Part shown: positions 45,705-56,439 of the stretch, piece after piece | How the letters are laid out: the number at the start of each line of letters is the position of its first letter | How positions within the stretch are numbered: the stretch's first letter is position 1 | Source of the DNA: Brachypterus glaber | Lineage: Eukaryota > Arthropoda > Insecta > Coleoptera > Kateretidae | Length of the DNA: 64,000 bases | Assembly (NCBI GenBank): GCA_958510825.1 | Contig: OY294049.1 | Span: 30,408,774 to 30,472,773, forward strand | Direction of reading: 5' to 3' | Translations under genes and position numbers: made by a program | Notes under the pieces: model-generated | What the model saw: the letters and a program-made list of their open reading frames with translations, nothing else | What the model was told of the DNA's origin: nothing | Databases searched by the model: none

Positions 45705-48595
45705 AAATTAGGGCCCTACTACTACGGGAAGATATATTTTTTAGCTTTTTATCGACCTGGGTGCTGTGACTGAATTTATTTTTTTGAGCCTCTCAGAGAC
45801 TTTGACCCAAAACCAATATGATTTTAAATTTTAACAGTACTGAGAAATCCAACCTGAAAAAATTAGGACCCTACTACTACGGGAAGATATATTTTTTAGC
45901 TTTTTTCGACCTGGGTGCTGTGACTGAATTTATTTTTTTGAGCCTCTCAGAGACTTTGACCCAAAACCAATATGATTTTAAATTAGAATAACAGTGATGA
46001 GAAACCCACTCTGAAAAAATTAGGACCCTACTACTACGGGAAGATATATTTTTTAGCTTTTTATCGACCTGGGTGCTGTGACTGAATTTATTTTTTTGAG
46101 CCTCTCAGAGACTTTGACCCAAAACCAATATGATTGTAAATTAGTGTAACAGTGATGAGAAACCCACTCTGAAAAAATTAGGACCCTACTACTACGGGAA
46201 GATATATTTTTTAGCTTTTTTTCGACCTGGGTGCTGTGACTGAATTTATTTTTTTGAGCCTCTCAGTGACTTTGACCCAAAACCAATATGATTGTAAATT
46301 AGTGTAACAGTGATGAGAAACCCACTCTGAAAAAATTAGGACTCTACTACTACGGGAAGATATATTTTTTAGCTTTTTTTCGACCTGGGTGCTGTGACTG
46401 AATTTATTTTTTTGAGCCTCTCAGAGACTTTGACCCAAAACCAATATAATTTTAAATTAGAATAACAGTGATGAGAAACCCACTCTGAAAAAATTAGGAC
46501 CCTACTACTACGGGAAGATATGTTTTTAGCTTTTTTCGACCTGGGTGCTGTGACTGAATTTATTTTTTTGAGCCTCTCAGAGACTTTGACCCAAAACCAA
46601 TATGATTTTAAATTAGAATAACAGTGATGAGAAACCCACTCTGAAAAAATTAGGACCCTACTACTACGGGAAGATATATTTTTTAGCTTTTTATCGACCT
46701 GGGTGCTGTGACTGAATTTATTTTTTTGAGCCTCTCAGAGACTGACCCAAAACCAATATGATTGTAAATTAGTGTAACAGTGATAAGAAACCCACTCTGA
46801 AAAAATTAGGACCCTACTACTACGGGAAGATATATTTTTTAGCTTTTTTTCGACCTGGGTGCTGTGACTGAATTTATTTTTTTGAGCCTCTCAGTGACTT
46901 TGACCCAAAACCAATATGATTGTAAATTAGTGTAACAGTGATGAGAAACCCACTCTGAAAAAATTAGGACTCTACTACTACGGGAAGATATATTTTTTAG
47001 CTTTTTTTCGACCTGGGTGCTGTGACTGAATTTATTTTTTTGAGCCGCTCAGAGACTTTGACCCAAAACCAATATGATTTTAAATTAGTCTAATAGTAAT
47101 GAGAAATCCACTCTAAAAAAATTAGGACCCTACTACTACGGGAAGATATATTTTTTAGCTTTTTTTCGACCTGGGTGCTGTGACTGAATTTATTTTTTTG
47201 AGCCTCTCAGAGATTTTGACCCAAAACCAATATGATTTTAAATTTTAACAGTACTGAGAAATCCACCCTGAAAAAATTAGGACCCTACTACTACAGGAAG
47301 ATATATTTTTTAGCTTTTTTCGACCTGGGTGCTGTGACTGAATTTATTTTTTTGAGCCTCTCAGTGACTTTGACCCAAAACCAATATGATTGTAAATTAG
47401 TGTAACAGTGATGAGAAACCCACTCTGAAAAAATTAGCCTCTCAGAGACTTTGACCCAAAACCAATATGATTTTAAATTAGAATAACAGTGATGAGAAAC
47501 CCACTCTGAAAAAATTAGGACCCTACTACCACGGGAAGATATATTTTTTAGCTTTTTATCGACCTGGGTGCTGTGACTGAATTTATTTTTTTGAGCCTCT
47601 CAGAGACTTTGACCCAAAACCAATATGATTGTAAATTAGTGTAACAGTGATAAGAAACCCACTCTGAAAAAATTAGGACCCTACTACTACGGGAAGATAT
47701 ATTTTTTAGCTTTTTTTCGACCTGGGTGCTGTGACTGAATTTATTTTTTTGAGCCTCTCAGTGACTTTGACCCAAAACCAATATGATTGTAAATTAGTGT
47801 AACAGTGATGAGAAACCCACTCTGAAAAAATTAGGACTCTACTACTACGGGAAGATATATTTTTTAGCTTTTTTTCGACCTGGGTGCTGTGACTGAATTT
47901 ATTTTTTTGAGCCGCTCAGAGACTTTGACCCAAAACCAATATGATTTTAAATTAGTCTAATAGTAATGAGAAATCCACTCTAAAAAAATTAGGACCCTAC
48001 TACTACGGGAAGATATATTTTTTAGCTTTTTTTCGACCTGGGTGCTGTGACTGAATTTATTTTTTTGAGCCTCTCAGAGATTTTGACCCAAAACCAATAT
48101 GATTTTAAATTAGTCTAACAGTAATAAGAAACCCACTCTGAAAAAATTAGGACCTCCCCACTACGGGAAGATATATTTTTTAGCTTTTTTTCGACTTGGG
48201 TGCTGTGATCCAACCAACATTTGATTTAATTATTTTTGTTCAAATACACCTCATAATAAAAAAAAATTTATTTACCATTTTTATAAAAATACTAGGAAAT
48301 ATTAAATAATAGAAATAAAAACAATATTAATTACTACAGTGATGAAGAACCCACTTTGAAAAAATTAGGACCCTACTACTACGGGAAGATGTATTTTTTA
48401 GCTTTTTATCGACCTGGGTGCTGTGACTGAATTTATTTTTTTGAGCCTCTCGGAGACTTTGACCCAAAACCAATATGATTTTAAATTAGTGTAACAGTAA
48501 TAAGAAACCCACTCTGAAAAAATTAGGGCCCCCCACTACGGGAAGATATATTTTTTAGCTTTTTTTCGACTTGGGTGCTGTGATCCAACCAACAT
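45705..48595 (-). repeat. Satellite C, reverse array (about 157 bp, about 18 copies)
   Basis: Units read CTACTACTACGGGAAGATAT, AGCTTTTTATCGACCTGGG, TGCTGTGACTGAATTTATTT, GAGCCTCTCAGAGACTTTGA and CCAATATGATT. A multi-unit block repeats about 867 bases apart (TGATAAGAAA at 46,781 and 47,648), and one unit is truncated at about 47,437. At 48,150-48,330 and 48,530-48,715 the array twice runs into the same non-satellite segment (GTGATCCAACCAACAT... AATACTAGGAAATATT), so the array edge itself was duplicated. Confidence 0.9.
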
Positions 48596-48789
48596 TGGAT
48601 TTAATTATTTTTGTTCAAATACACCTCATAATAAAAAAAATTTATTTACCATTTTTATAAAAATACTAGGAAATATTAAATAATAGAAATAAAAACAATA
48701 TTAAATGAATATTTTTTATTTTTGATAACCAAATTTATAACTAGAACGACACTTAAACCGGGTGCTGGCTAGTTTGGTGCCAACTTTAT

Positions 48790-49683
48790 ATAGATCCTTC
48801 ATGAAGACCACAATTTCTTTGAAAAAACAGAATATATGCTTCAATTTGCAGATGATACTACACTGGTGGCACACAAGAAAAATCTTAATCTGACAATATC
48901 AACCTTGCAGGCCCTAATGACAAAGTAGGAAAGTGGAAAATTACTGAAACTTCACCTACTCTAAAACTTCTTAACACAAACATTTTGCCAAGACCTTATG
49001 CAAAATATTTAGGACTACAGATTGACTCTAAACTTAATTTTAACTACTTCGTGTCAGAAGTTACAAAAAAGCCACTACAAGAGCAAAACACTTTAAATCG
49101 CTTACATATAAAAATCAGGGTATAAACACCAGCACAGCTACCACTATTTATAAATTAATATGTAGACCTTTTCTTGAGTATGGCCACATTATTATTAACA
49201 TGTCGAGCTGGAACAAAAAAAACACTTCAAGTAGCTGAAACTACATGCCTTAGAATAGTCACAAAGATAAAACATCCTGAAAATCCAAATGCATTGCTCT
49301 ATGAAAAAACCAAAGTAAAACCCATCGAAGAAAGACTTGTGGAACTGTCCTTCAACTTTGCTCAAAGAGAGATTAACTTTAATATTATTCAGGAACCAGG
49401 AACCTAAATGTAATGCTATACAGATTTCCAACCATGATGGTGTTCGAACTTATGCAGAGATACATTGACTGACAATCTAGTATTTCTCTTTTTTTTTCTT
49501 TTTTGTATACATTTAAAACTAGGTAGATTTTTAATTATTTATTATTATTATTTTATTTTTCCAAATTAATTAGATAGTTTCTTATCATATAAACTATAAG
49601 ATAATTTTGTAAAAATATGAGCAAAAGGACTTTGGTCGATAGCTCTTGTCTCCCCCAGGTGGGAAATAAACATTTACTACTAC
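48790..49683 (+). pseudogene. Decayed 5'-truncated LINE (reverse transcriptase end and 3' tail)
   Basis: A frame at about 48,810-48,930 reads EYMLQFADDTTLVAHKKNL, with FADD as the RT catalytic motif C. Later pieces in shifting frames read PRPYAKYLGLQIDSKLNF and ICRPFLEYGH, regions that follow motif C in non-LTR RTs. Several frameshifts and stops separate them. The 3' end is AATAAACATTTACTACTACT (from about 49,664), a polyadenylation signal followed by a short TAC tail. It differs from the 20.8-23.8 kb LINE. Confidence 0.75.
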
Positions 49684-49689
49684 TTTATT

Positions 49690-49900
49690 TTTATGTCCAT
49701 ATAAATCAACTTTAAACAAAAAAAAATTGTCGAAGGGACGGTCAGTTGGTCTGTTATCTACGATAATTTAAGAACACTTTAAGCTAAAGACTTGAAACTT
49801 GGCATACAGGTATGTTACCAAAAGTTCTCGTTCGGGATTGTTTTTAGTGAAAATAGAGGTGCAGCAAGGGGGAAAAATTTGCAGATGGGGAAAAATTTGC
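49690..49900 (+). repeat. Leader cassette before the second satellite A array
   Basis: GAAACTTGGCATACAGGTAT and TTCTCGTTCGGGATTG precede the array here and recur inside it at 50,820-50,900. The offset of 1,043 bases defines a higher-order repeat. A GACGGTCAGTTGGTCTG stretch at about 49,738 resembles the GACAGAC-type cassettes elsewhere in the window. Confidence 0.65.
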
Positions 49901-52900
49901 AGATGGTGAAAATAAAAAAAAAGTCCAAACGAAAATTTGTTTACAGGGGTTTTTGAGGTAGCTAAAACTAAATGTGATAAAAAAATTTAAATCCACCCCC
50001 GCGGGGGTAAGGGGGTAATTATTTTTAAATATTTGCAATATTTTCGTGAAAATTTGTATATGGGGGGTTTTGGGGTATCTAAAACTGAATTTGATAACGA
50101 AAAAATTTTAACTCCACCCCCGCGGGGGTAAGGGGTAATTATTTTTAAATGTTTACAATATTTTCGTGAAAATTGCTATATAGGGGTTTTTTAGGTAGCT
50201 AAAATTGAATCTGATAACGAAAAAAAATAACTCGACCCCCGCTGGGTTAAGGGGGTAATTATATTTAAATGTTTACAATATTTTCGTGAAAATTTGTATA
50301 TAGGGGTTTTTGGGGTATCTAAAACTGAATCTGATAACGAAAAAATTTTAACTCCACCCCCGCGAGGGTAAGGGGGTAATTATATTTAAATTTTTACAAT
50401 ATTTTCGTGAAAATTTGTATATAGGGGTTTTTGGTGTAGCTAAAACTTAATCTGATAACGAAAAAAATTTAACTCCACCCCCGCTGGGGTAAGGGGGTAA
50501 TTATATTTAAATTTTTACAATATTTTCGTGAAAATTTGTATATAGGGGTTTTTAGTGTAGCTAAAACTTAATCTGATAACGAAAAAAAATTAACTCGACC
50601 CCAGCTGGGGTAAGGGGGTAATTATATTTAAATGTTTACAATATTTTCGTGAAAATTTGTATATAGGGGTTTTTGGTGTAGCTAAAACTTAATCTGATAA
50701 CGAAAAAAATTTAACTCCACCCCCGCTGGGGTAAGGGGGTAATTATTTTTAAATATTTACAATATTTTAGTGAAAATTTGTATATAGGGGTTTTTGAGGT
50801 ATCTAAAACTGAAGAACACACTTAAGCTAAAGACTTGAAACTTAGCATACAGGTATGTTACCAAAAGTTCTCGTTCGGGATTGTTTTTAGTGAAAATAGA
50901 GGTGCAGCAAGGGGGGAAAATTTGCAGATGGTGAAAATAAAAAAAAAGTCCAAACGAAAATTTGTTTACAGGGGTTTTTGAGGTAGCTAAAACTAAATGT
51001 GATAAAAAAAAATTTAAATCCACCCCCGCGGGGGTAAGGGGTAACTATTTTTAAATGTTTGCAATATTTTCGTGAAAATTTGTATATGGGGGTTTTTGGG
51101 GTATCTAAAACTGAATTTGATAACGAAAAAACTTTAACTCCACCCCCGCGGGGGTAAGGGGTAATTATTTTTAAATGTTTATAATATTTTTGTGAAAATT
51201 GGTATATAGGGGTTTTTTAGGTAGCTAAAACTGAATCTGATAACGAAAAAAAAATAACTCGACCCCCGCTGGGTTAAGGGGGTAATTATATTTAAATGTT
51301 TACAATATTTTCGTGAAAATTTGTATATAGGGGTTTTTGGGGTATCTAAAACTGAATCTGATAACGAAAAAATTTTAACTCCACCCCCGCGAGGGTAAGG
51401 GGGTAATTATATTTAAATTTTTACAATATTTTCGTGAAAATTTGTATATAGGGGTTTTTGGTGTAGCTAAAACTTAATCTGATAACGAAAAAAAATTAAC
51501 TCCACCCCCGCTGGGGTAAGGGGGTAATTATTTTTAAATATTTACAATATTTTAGTGAAAATTTGTATATAGGGGTTTTTGGTGTAGCTAAAACTTAATC
51601 TGATAACGAAAAAAAATTAACTCGACCCCAGCTGGGGTAAGGGGGTAATTATATTTAAATGTTTACAATATTTTCGTGAAAATTTGTATATAGGGGTTTT
51701 TGGTGTAGCTAAAACTTAATCTGATAACGAAAAAAATTTAACTCCACCCCCGCTGGGGTAAGGGGGTAATTATTTTTAAATATTTACAATATTTTAGTGA
51801 AAATTTGTATATAGGGGTTTTTAAGGTATCTAAAACTGAATCTGATAACGAAAAAAAATTAACTCGACCCCAGCTGGGGTAAGGGGGTAATTATATTTAA
51901 ATGTTTACAATATTTTCGTGAAAATTTGTATATAGGGGTTTTTGGGGTATCTAAAACTGAATCTGATAACGAAAAAAAAATTAACTCCACCCCCGCTGGG
52001 GTAAGGGGGTAATTATTTTTAAATATTTACAATATTTTCGTGAAAGTTTGTATATGGGGGTTTTTGGGGTATCTGAAACTGAATCTGATAACGAAAAAAA
52101 TTTAACTCCACCCCCGCTGGGGTAAGGGAGTAATTATTTTTAAATATTTACAATATTTTCGTGAAAATTTGTATATGGGGGTTTTTGGGGTATCTAAAAC
52201 TGAATCTGATAACGAAAAAAAAATTAACTTGACCCCCGCTGGGGTAAGGGGGTAATTATATTTAAATGTTTACAATATTTTAGGTAAAATTAGTATATAG
52301 GGGTTTTTTGGGTAGCTAAAACTCAATCTGATAACGAAAAAAATTTAACTCCACCCCCGCGGGGGTAAGGGGGTAATTATTTTTAAATCTTTACAATATT
52401 TTCGTGAAAATTGGTATATAGGGGTTTTTGGGTAGCTGAATCTGATAACGAAAAAAAATTAACTCGACCCCCGCGGGGGTAAGGGGGTAATTATATTTAA
52501 ATGTTTACAATATTTTCGTGAAAATTTGTATATAGGAGTCTTTGGTGTAGCTAAAACTTAATCTGATAACGAAAAAATTTTAACTCCACCCCCGCGAGGG
52601 TAAGGGGGTAATTATATTTAAATGTTTACAATATTTTCGTGAAAATTGGTATATAGGGGTTTTTGAGGTCGCTAAAACTGAAACTCAGAATAACTTTTTA
52701 TTCTAAATACACCCCTGAGGGATGGGGAGGGGGTGGGTTTGTAAAAATTGGTATAATGGGGTTTTTGAGGTTGCTGAAAGTAAATAAAATAATGAAAAAT
52801 CCATTTCACGAGCGGAAGTGAAAAATTGAATAGCTTTTTTTAATGGGCTGTGTATTTTTAAATGTTTTCAATATTTTCGGAAAATTGGCATAAAGGTTTT

Positions 52901-53395
52901 TGAGGTAGACGATTTTTATTTAATGTATTTTTAACTCTACTCCCGGAGGTGATTATTTTTAATCGTTTACATTTTCGTGAAAATTGGTATATAGGGTTTT
53001 TGAGGTCGCTTAAACGAAATCTGATGATTACAAATCTATCTCCACCCCCGAGGGGCGGAAGGTAATTATTTTTAAATCTTTAAAATATTTTTGTGAAAAT
53101 GGGTATATGATAATATTTTTCTAATTATACCCTTCGGGGGTGGGGGCTAGTTATTTTAGGTATTCACAAAATTTTCGTGAAAATAGGTATTTAGTGGTTT
53201 TTGAGGTCGCTGAAAGCGAATCAGATAAAATTTTTTGCTAAAACCACCCGGGGTAACTATTTTTAAATTATGGTGAAAATTATTATATTGGGGGTTTTGA
53301 GGTTGATAAAACTGAATCTGATAATAAAAAATTTCTAACCATTAGGATTTTCGAGGTCGCTGAAACTGATTTTAATAGTAAAAAATCCATCTCCA
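49900..53395 (+). repeat. Second array of the satellite A superfamily (about 115 bp, about 28 copies)
   Basis: The unit reads AAACTGAATCTGATAACG, AACTCCACCCCCGC, GGGGTAAGGGGGTAATTA, TTTACAATATTTTCGTGAAA and TATAGGGGTTTTTG. The clamp varies but stays self-complementary in many units: CCCCCGCGGGGG, CCCCAGCTGGGG and CCCCCGCTGGGG. It shares its core phrase and orientation with the 2.9-11 kb array. Beyond about 52,680 units decay. A block of 1,043 bp is duplicated in its first half. Confidence 0.9.
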
Positions 53396-54190
53396 GGCTC
53401 GGTGGTAAAATTTTTATTTTTTTATCAGACAGTCTGGGCCGTAGAGAGAAAATCGGGGCCCGGGGGGTAGTAACCTACGGACGCCCACCCGGTTTTTTTA
53501 CCTCCTGAAAAATTTTGATGACTAAAAAAAAATTCTTTGCCCCCATCCGGCCCCTTCAGACTAAAAAAAAAGATTTAGGATTTCGATTGAAATCCGACCC
53601 ACCACAGAAAAAATCTGCCCCCCCCCCCCCAGAAACACCCCCCGGCGGACCTGCTGGCAGCTACGGCGTGGATGAGGGGGTAATCACCCTCCCATAGGAC
53701 AAAAAAAATGTTTTTTTATTGCATTATCCTAAGAAAAAATATAAATTTGCCTTTTATACATTTTTAATCCTGGAAAAAATAACCAAGATCTTGGTATCAG
53801 AGCCAGCCTTTCTATGAATCAAGTGAACCCCCTGCTTCAGGGTGCAAGCCTAGAGTGCGCCGTCGAGGGGCGTTTTTTTTAGTCATCTGACAAAGCCTTT
53901 TTTTTCAAGGTTTTTTTTCTCTTTTTGGCTAGCTAGGGGGGCGCCAAGTTTTGGTAGAAATTGTCAGGGACAAAGCTTTTTTTTAGGGAGGGGCGCCAAG
54001 TCTTGGTTGGTAGAAATCGTCAGGGACAAATCTTTTTTTTGCTAGGTGCGCCAAGGCGCCGAAATGCAAAGGCCGGACCTGCTTGGTATTACCCCCATAG
54101 AAAAATAGAAAATATATATATATCTACGCCCTTGGCTGGCAGTGTTTTTAAATGTTTAAAAATGTTCGTCAAAACTGGTGTATAGTTTAG
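53396..54190. other. No gene; G/C-homopolymer-rich segment and a short duplication
   Basis: Runs of C and G (for example 14 Cs at about 53,616) alternate with A runs. A phrase containing GCGCCAAG, TTGGTAGAAAT and GTCAGGGACAAA is duplicated at about 53,940-53,985 and 53,992-54,035. Proline-rich frames result from the C runs and look non-coding. Confidence 0.5.
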
Positions 54191-54900
54191 TTTATTAGTT
54201 TAATGTCATTCAGGGACCTTATACAAAGATATTTTATACCGTATTAGACAGATATAATACAAATGATTTTGAAGTGCTTCAAATCCATGTATGCCACTCC
54301 AGCTTCATTTTCAAAAAAAGTTATTCCTTCGTTCCATGTTATATAGTACTTTTTTATGGGTTTTTGAGGTCGACGACACTGAATATAATTTATTATTCCA
54401 TCAATCTATTTTCTAATCATCGTACAGAGTGATATTGGTAGACTGACAGTTTCGGGCTGCTGGCCCTCTTCAGTACCAAGAGTCAACTCTGCACGCTGAT
54501 TAAGAAAACGTTTTTAGACTTTACTCGCAAAAGGAATATAGCCATTAGATTGATGTAGACTTGTGCGCCATCTATTTCTAGATGTAGACAACTACTGAAT
54601 ATAATATTCTGAGCATAGACGACAGGTGTTGATTTCAGACTTGCCCATTTGTTTAAGATGATAAAGGGCAGTGCCCGGTTAACAGCCCTGTATAGGTCTT
54701 TAGTTCCGGCTTGCTGAGATCAAGTATCTTTCTTGTTCATTCAGGTTCATATTTTATGAATATTTTGGCCTGTCTATCCTAAACATACTTTTGATCTCCT
54801 ACTTTCACAGCAGGGCTCTGGGCCCCAGAGTCTGGGAGAACAAACGCTTGAATCCCTTAGGGTCGCTGACACCCGTTGTTAAACTTAACTGACCTACAAT
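54191..54900 (-). mobile_element. Remnant of a Penelope-like element (terminal region)
   Basis: The segment around 54,400-54,700 carries a hammerhead motif and the minus-strand phrase GAAGAGGGCCAGCAGCCCGA, characteristic of the terminal repeats of Penelope-like retroelements. I found no GIY-YIG endonuclease or Penelope RT coding sequence here, so only a terminal fragment is present. Limits are uncertain. Confidence 0.5.
54435..54480 (-). ncRNA. Hammerhead ribozyme with short stem III
   Basis: On the minus strand, stem I is UUGGUA (54,479-54,474) with UACCAA (54,440-54,435). The first core strand is CUGAAGA (54,473-54,467). Stem II is GGGC/GCCC with loop CAGCA (54,466-54,454). GAA follows, then stem III ACU/AGU with a GUC loop (54,450-54,442). 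The expected cleavage follows C at 54,441. All invariant core bases (CUGANGA, GAAA, UH) are present. Short stem III hammerheads of this kind are known from Penelope-like elements, where they process element RNA. Confidence 0.8.
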
Positions 54901-55194
54901 TTTGACATATTGCATTTTTTAGAACTAGTAATTTAGTTGTATTTGGTACTTACTGTCGCTCTCTATTTTTAATTTAGTCTGCCTTTGATGAAATGACGAA
55001 ATCATTCATATTTTGTAAAACAAACTAATTTGTAGGTTAGGTAATTTCAATATTGACATTTAGCGGAGATGGTTTTACGTCTTCCGTTAAATTTCAATAT
55101 ATTGAGAAAAAATCTCAATGTATCTTTTCAATATTGTTTTCAAAGTGGTCATTTCTCAATGGTACATGTGAATAGGCCTGATTAAGGAGAGACT

Positions 55195-55860
55195 AAGACT
55201 GTCAAAGATAATATTTTAGCTTGTCCTTCAAAACATCGTGCGGCACGCAGTCGAACGCTTTCTGAACATCAAGCAGTACGGTACTCGTAAGCAGACCATC
55301 CTCAAGTCCCTTTGTGATTATTTCTACCAATTTATTTAAAGCTGTAGTTGTATTTTTATTTTTTTCTAAAACCGTTCTGATTAATATTAAATAAATTATG
55401 TGTTTCAAAATGTGTCACAATTTGTTTTTTTTAAATCCTTTCAAAAATTTTAGAAATAATGGGAGGTACTGGTATAGGTCTAAAATTATTTAAGTCATCA
55501 GTTGAACCCCCTTTGCGAAGGGGAATAACCTTAGAAACCTTAAGTACATTCGGATATATGCCTTGCAGTATACATCCATTGAATAAATTTGTTAAAGGAG
55601 TGGCTATTAACTCCTTAACATGCTTAATAATTTTTACATTAAAGTCATAACAGTCTTTACTATCCTTGTTTTTTAAACTACCTATTTCATTAATTAACTC
55701 GTCAGAACTTATTGTATGAAATTGAAAAGAAGGAAACCTTTTATTGTAATTTAAAAAGCTTTTATGAATCGTGTTTGAACTGGTATTATTCAAAAGTAAT
55801 TTTCTTATTTTTTCAGGAATATCAACAAAATGATTGTTTATTTCATTTGGCGTTTTTTTT
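55195..55860 (-). pseudogene. LINE relic: start of reverse transcriptase
   Basis: Two frames of one decayed ORF. 55,431-55,850 reads INNHFVDIPEKIRKLLL, LINEIGSLKNKDSKDCYDFN, VIPLRKGGSTDDLNNFRPI and ISKIFERI, which is the RT N-terminal region (fingers, before motif A). 55,202-55,408 reads LLDVQKAFDCVPHDVL (motif A) after a disruption and a short deletion around 55,409-55,430. The catalytic YADD region is missing, so the copy is truncated at its 3' side. It differs from the other LINE copies in the window. Confidence 0.8.
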
Positions 55861-56022
55861 GTCTGTGGTTGTTTAGAGACCTTGGGCCTTTTTTTGTTTT
55901 GTTATAATAGTATTATTTGAACTTTTAGTTTTGTTATTGTTTGTAGCTGTCACAGCTGAGCCGCCTGTCAGAGTACTTGCAAGTTTTATGGGTTGCCTAC
56001 TTGTAGGGGCCGAACTGCCTGG

Positions 56023-56427
56023 CTAATGATTTCTCGGATGTTTTATGGATTGCATACTCGCAGGGGTTTGTAGCTTTTCCATTAAATGGATTTTGTCGTA
56101 GAGCAAATTAATTTTATGTCTTAGTTCATTTATTATAATATCTTTTTGAGATATTATAATATTTAGATATTCAGTAGAACTCATTTCTTTTATAGTTTCA
56201 GTACTAGATGAACTATTGTCAAGGTCGAGAAGGTCATCTTTCTCACAACATTTAATTTCGTTTTCACTAATATATTCCACTTTACTACTTTTTAAAAGTA
56301 TTTTACTACACGCAGTATGCATAATACATCCGCAGTTTACACATTTTGGGCCACTTTTGGCATTGCTATTACACTTTTTACACTTATTATTACTAGCACA
56401 ATTTTCGGACAAACCTTCGCCCGCCAT
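56023..56427 (-). CDS. LINE ORF1 relic: PHD-like zinc finger plus coiled coil
   Basis: 134 codons from ATG at 56,427. Residues about 10-60 hold a cysteine/histidine cluster (CKKC, KCVNCGCIMHTAC, KCC) like the PHD fingers in ORF1 of some CR1/Jockey-type LINEs. Residues about 80-118 are a predicted coiled coil (YLNIIISQKDIIINELRHKI). It stops just before a P/Q/S-rich region in other frames. It lies upstream of the RT relic on the same strand, but the endonuclease expected between them is absent, so an internal deletion of about 1 kb or more joined ORF1 to RT. It may have bound element RNA. Not a host gene, as far as I can tell. Confidence 0.65.
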   Translation of the reverse strand: MAGEGLSENCASNNKCKKCNSNAKSGPKCVNCGCIMHTACSKILLKSSKVEYISENEIKCCEKDDLLDLDNSSSSTETIKEMSSTEYLNIIISQKDIIINELRHKINLLYDKIHLMEKLQTPASMQSIKHPRNH

Positions 56428-56439
56428 GTTGGTTCATTC

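Noticed and set aside
53515..53697. Proline-rich small protein
   Set aside because: The frame is created by C homopolymers and has no domain or context.
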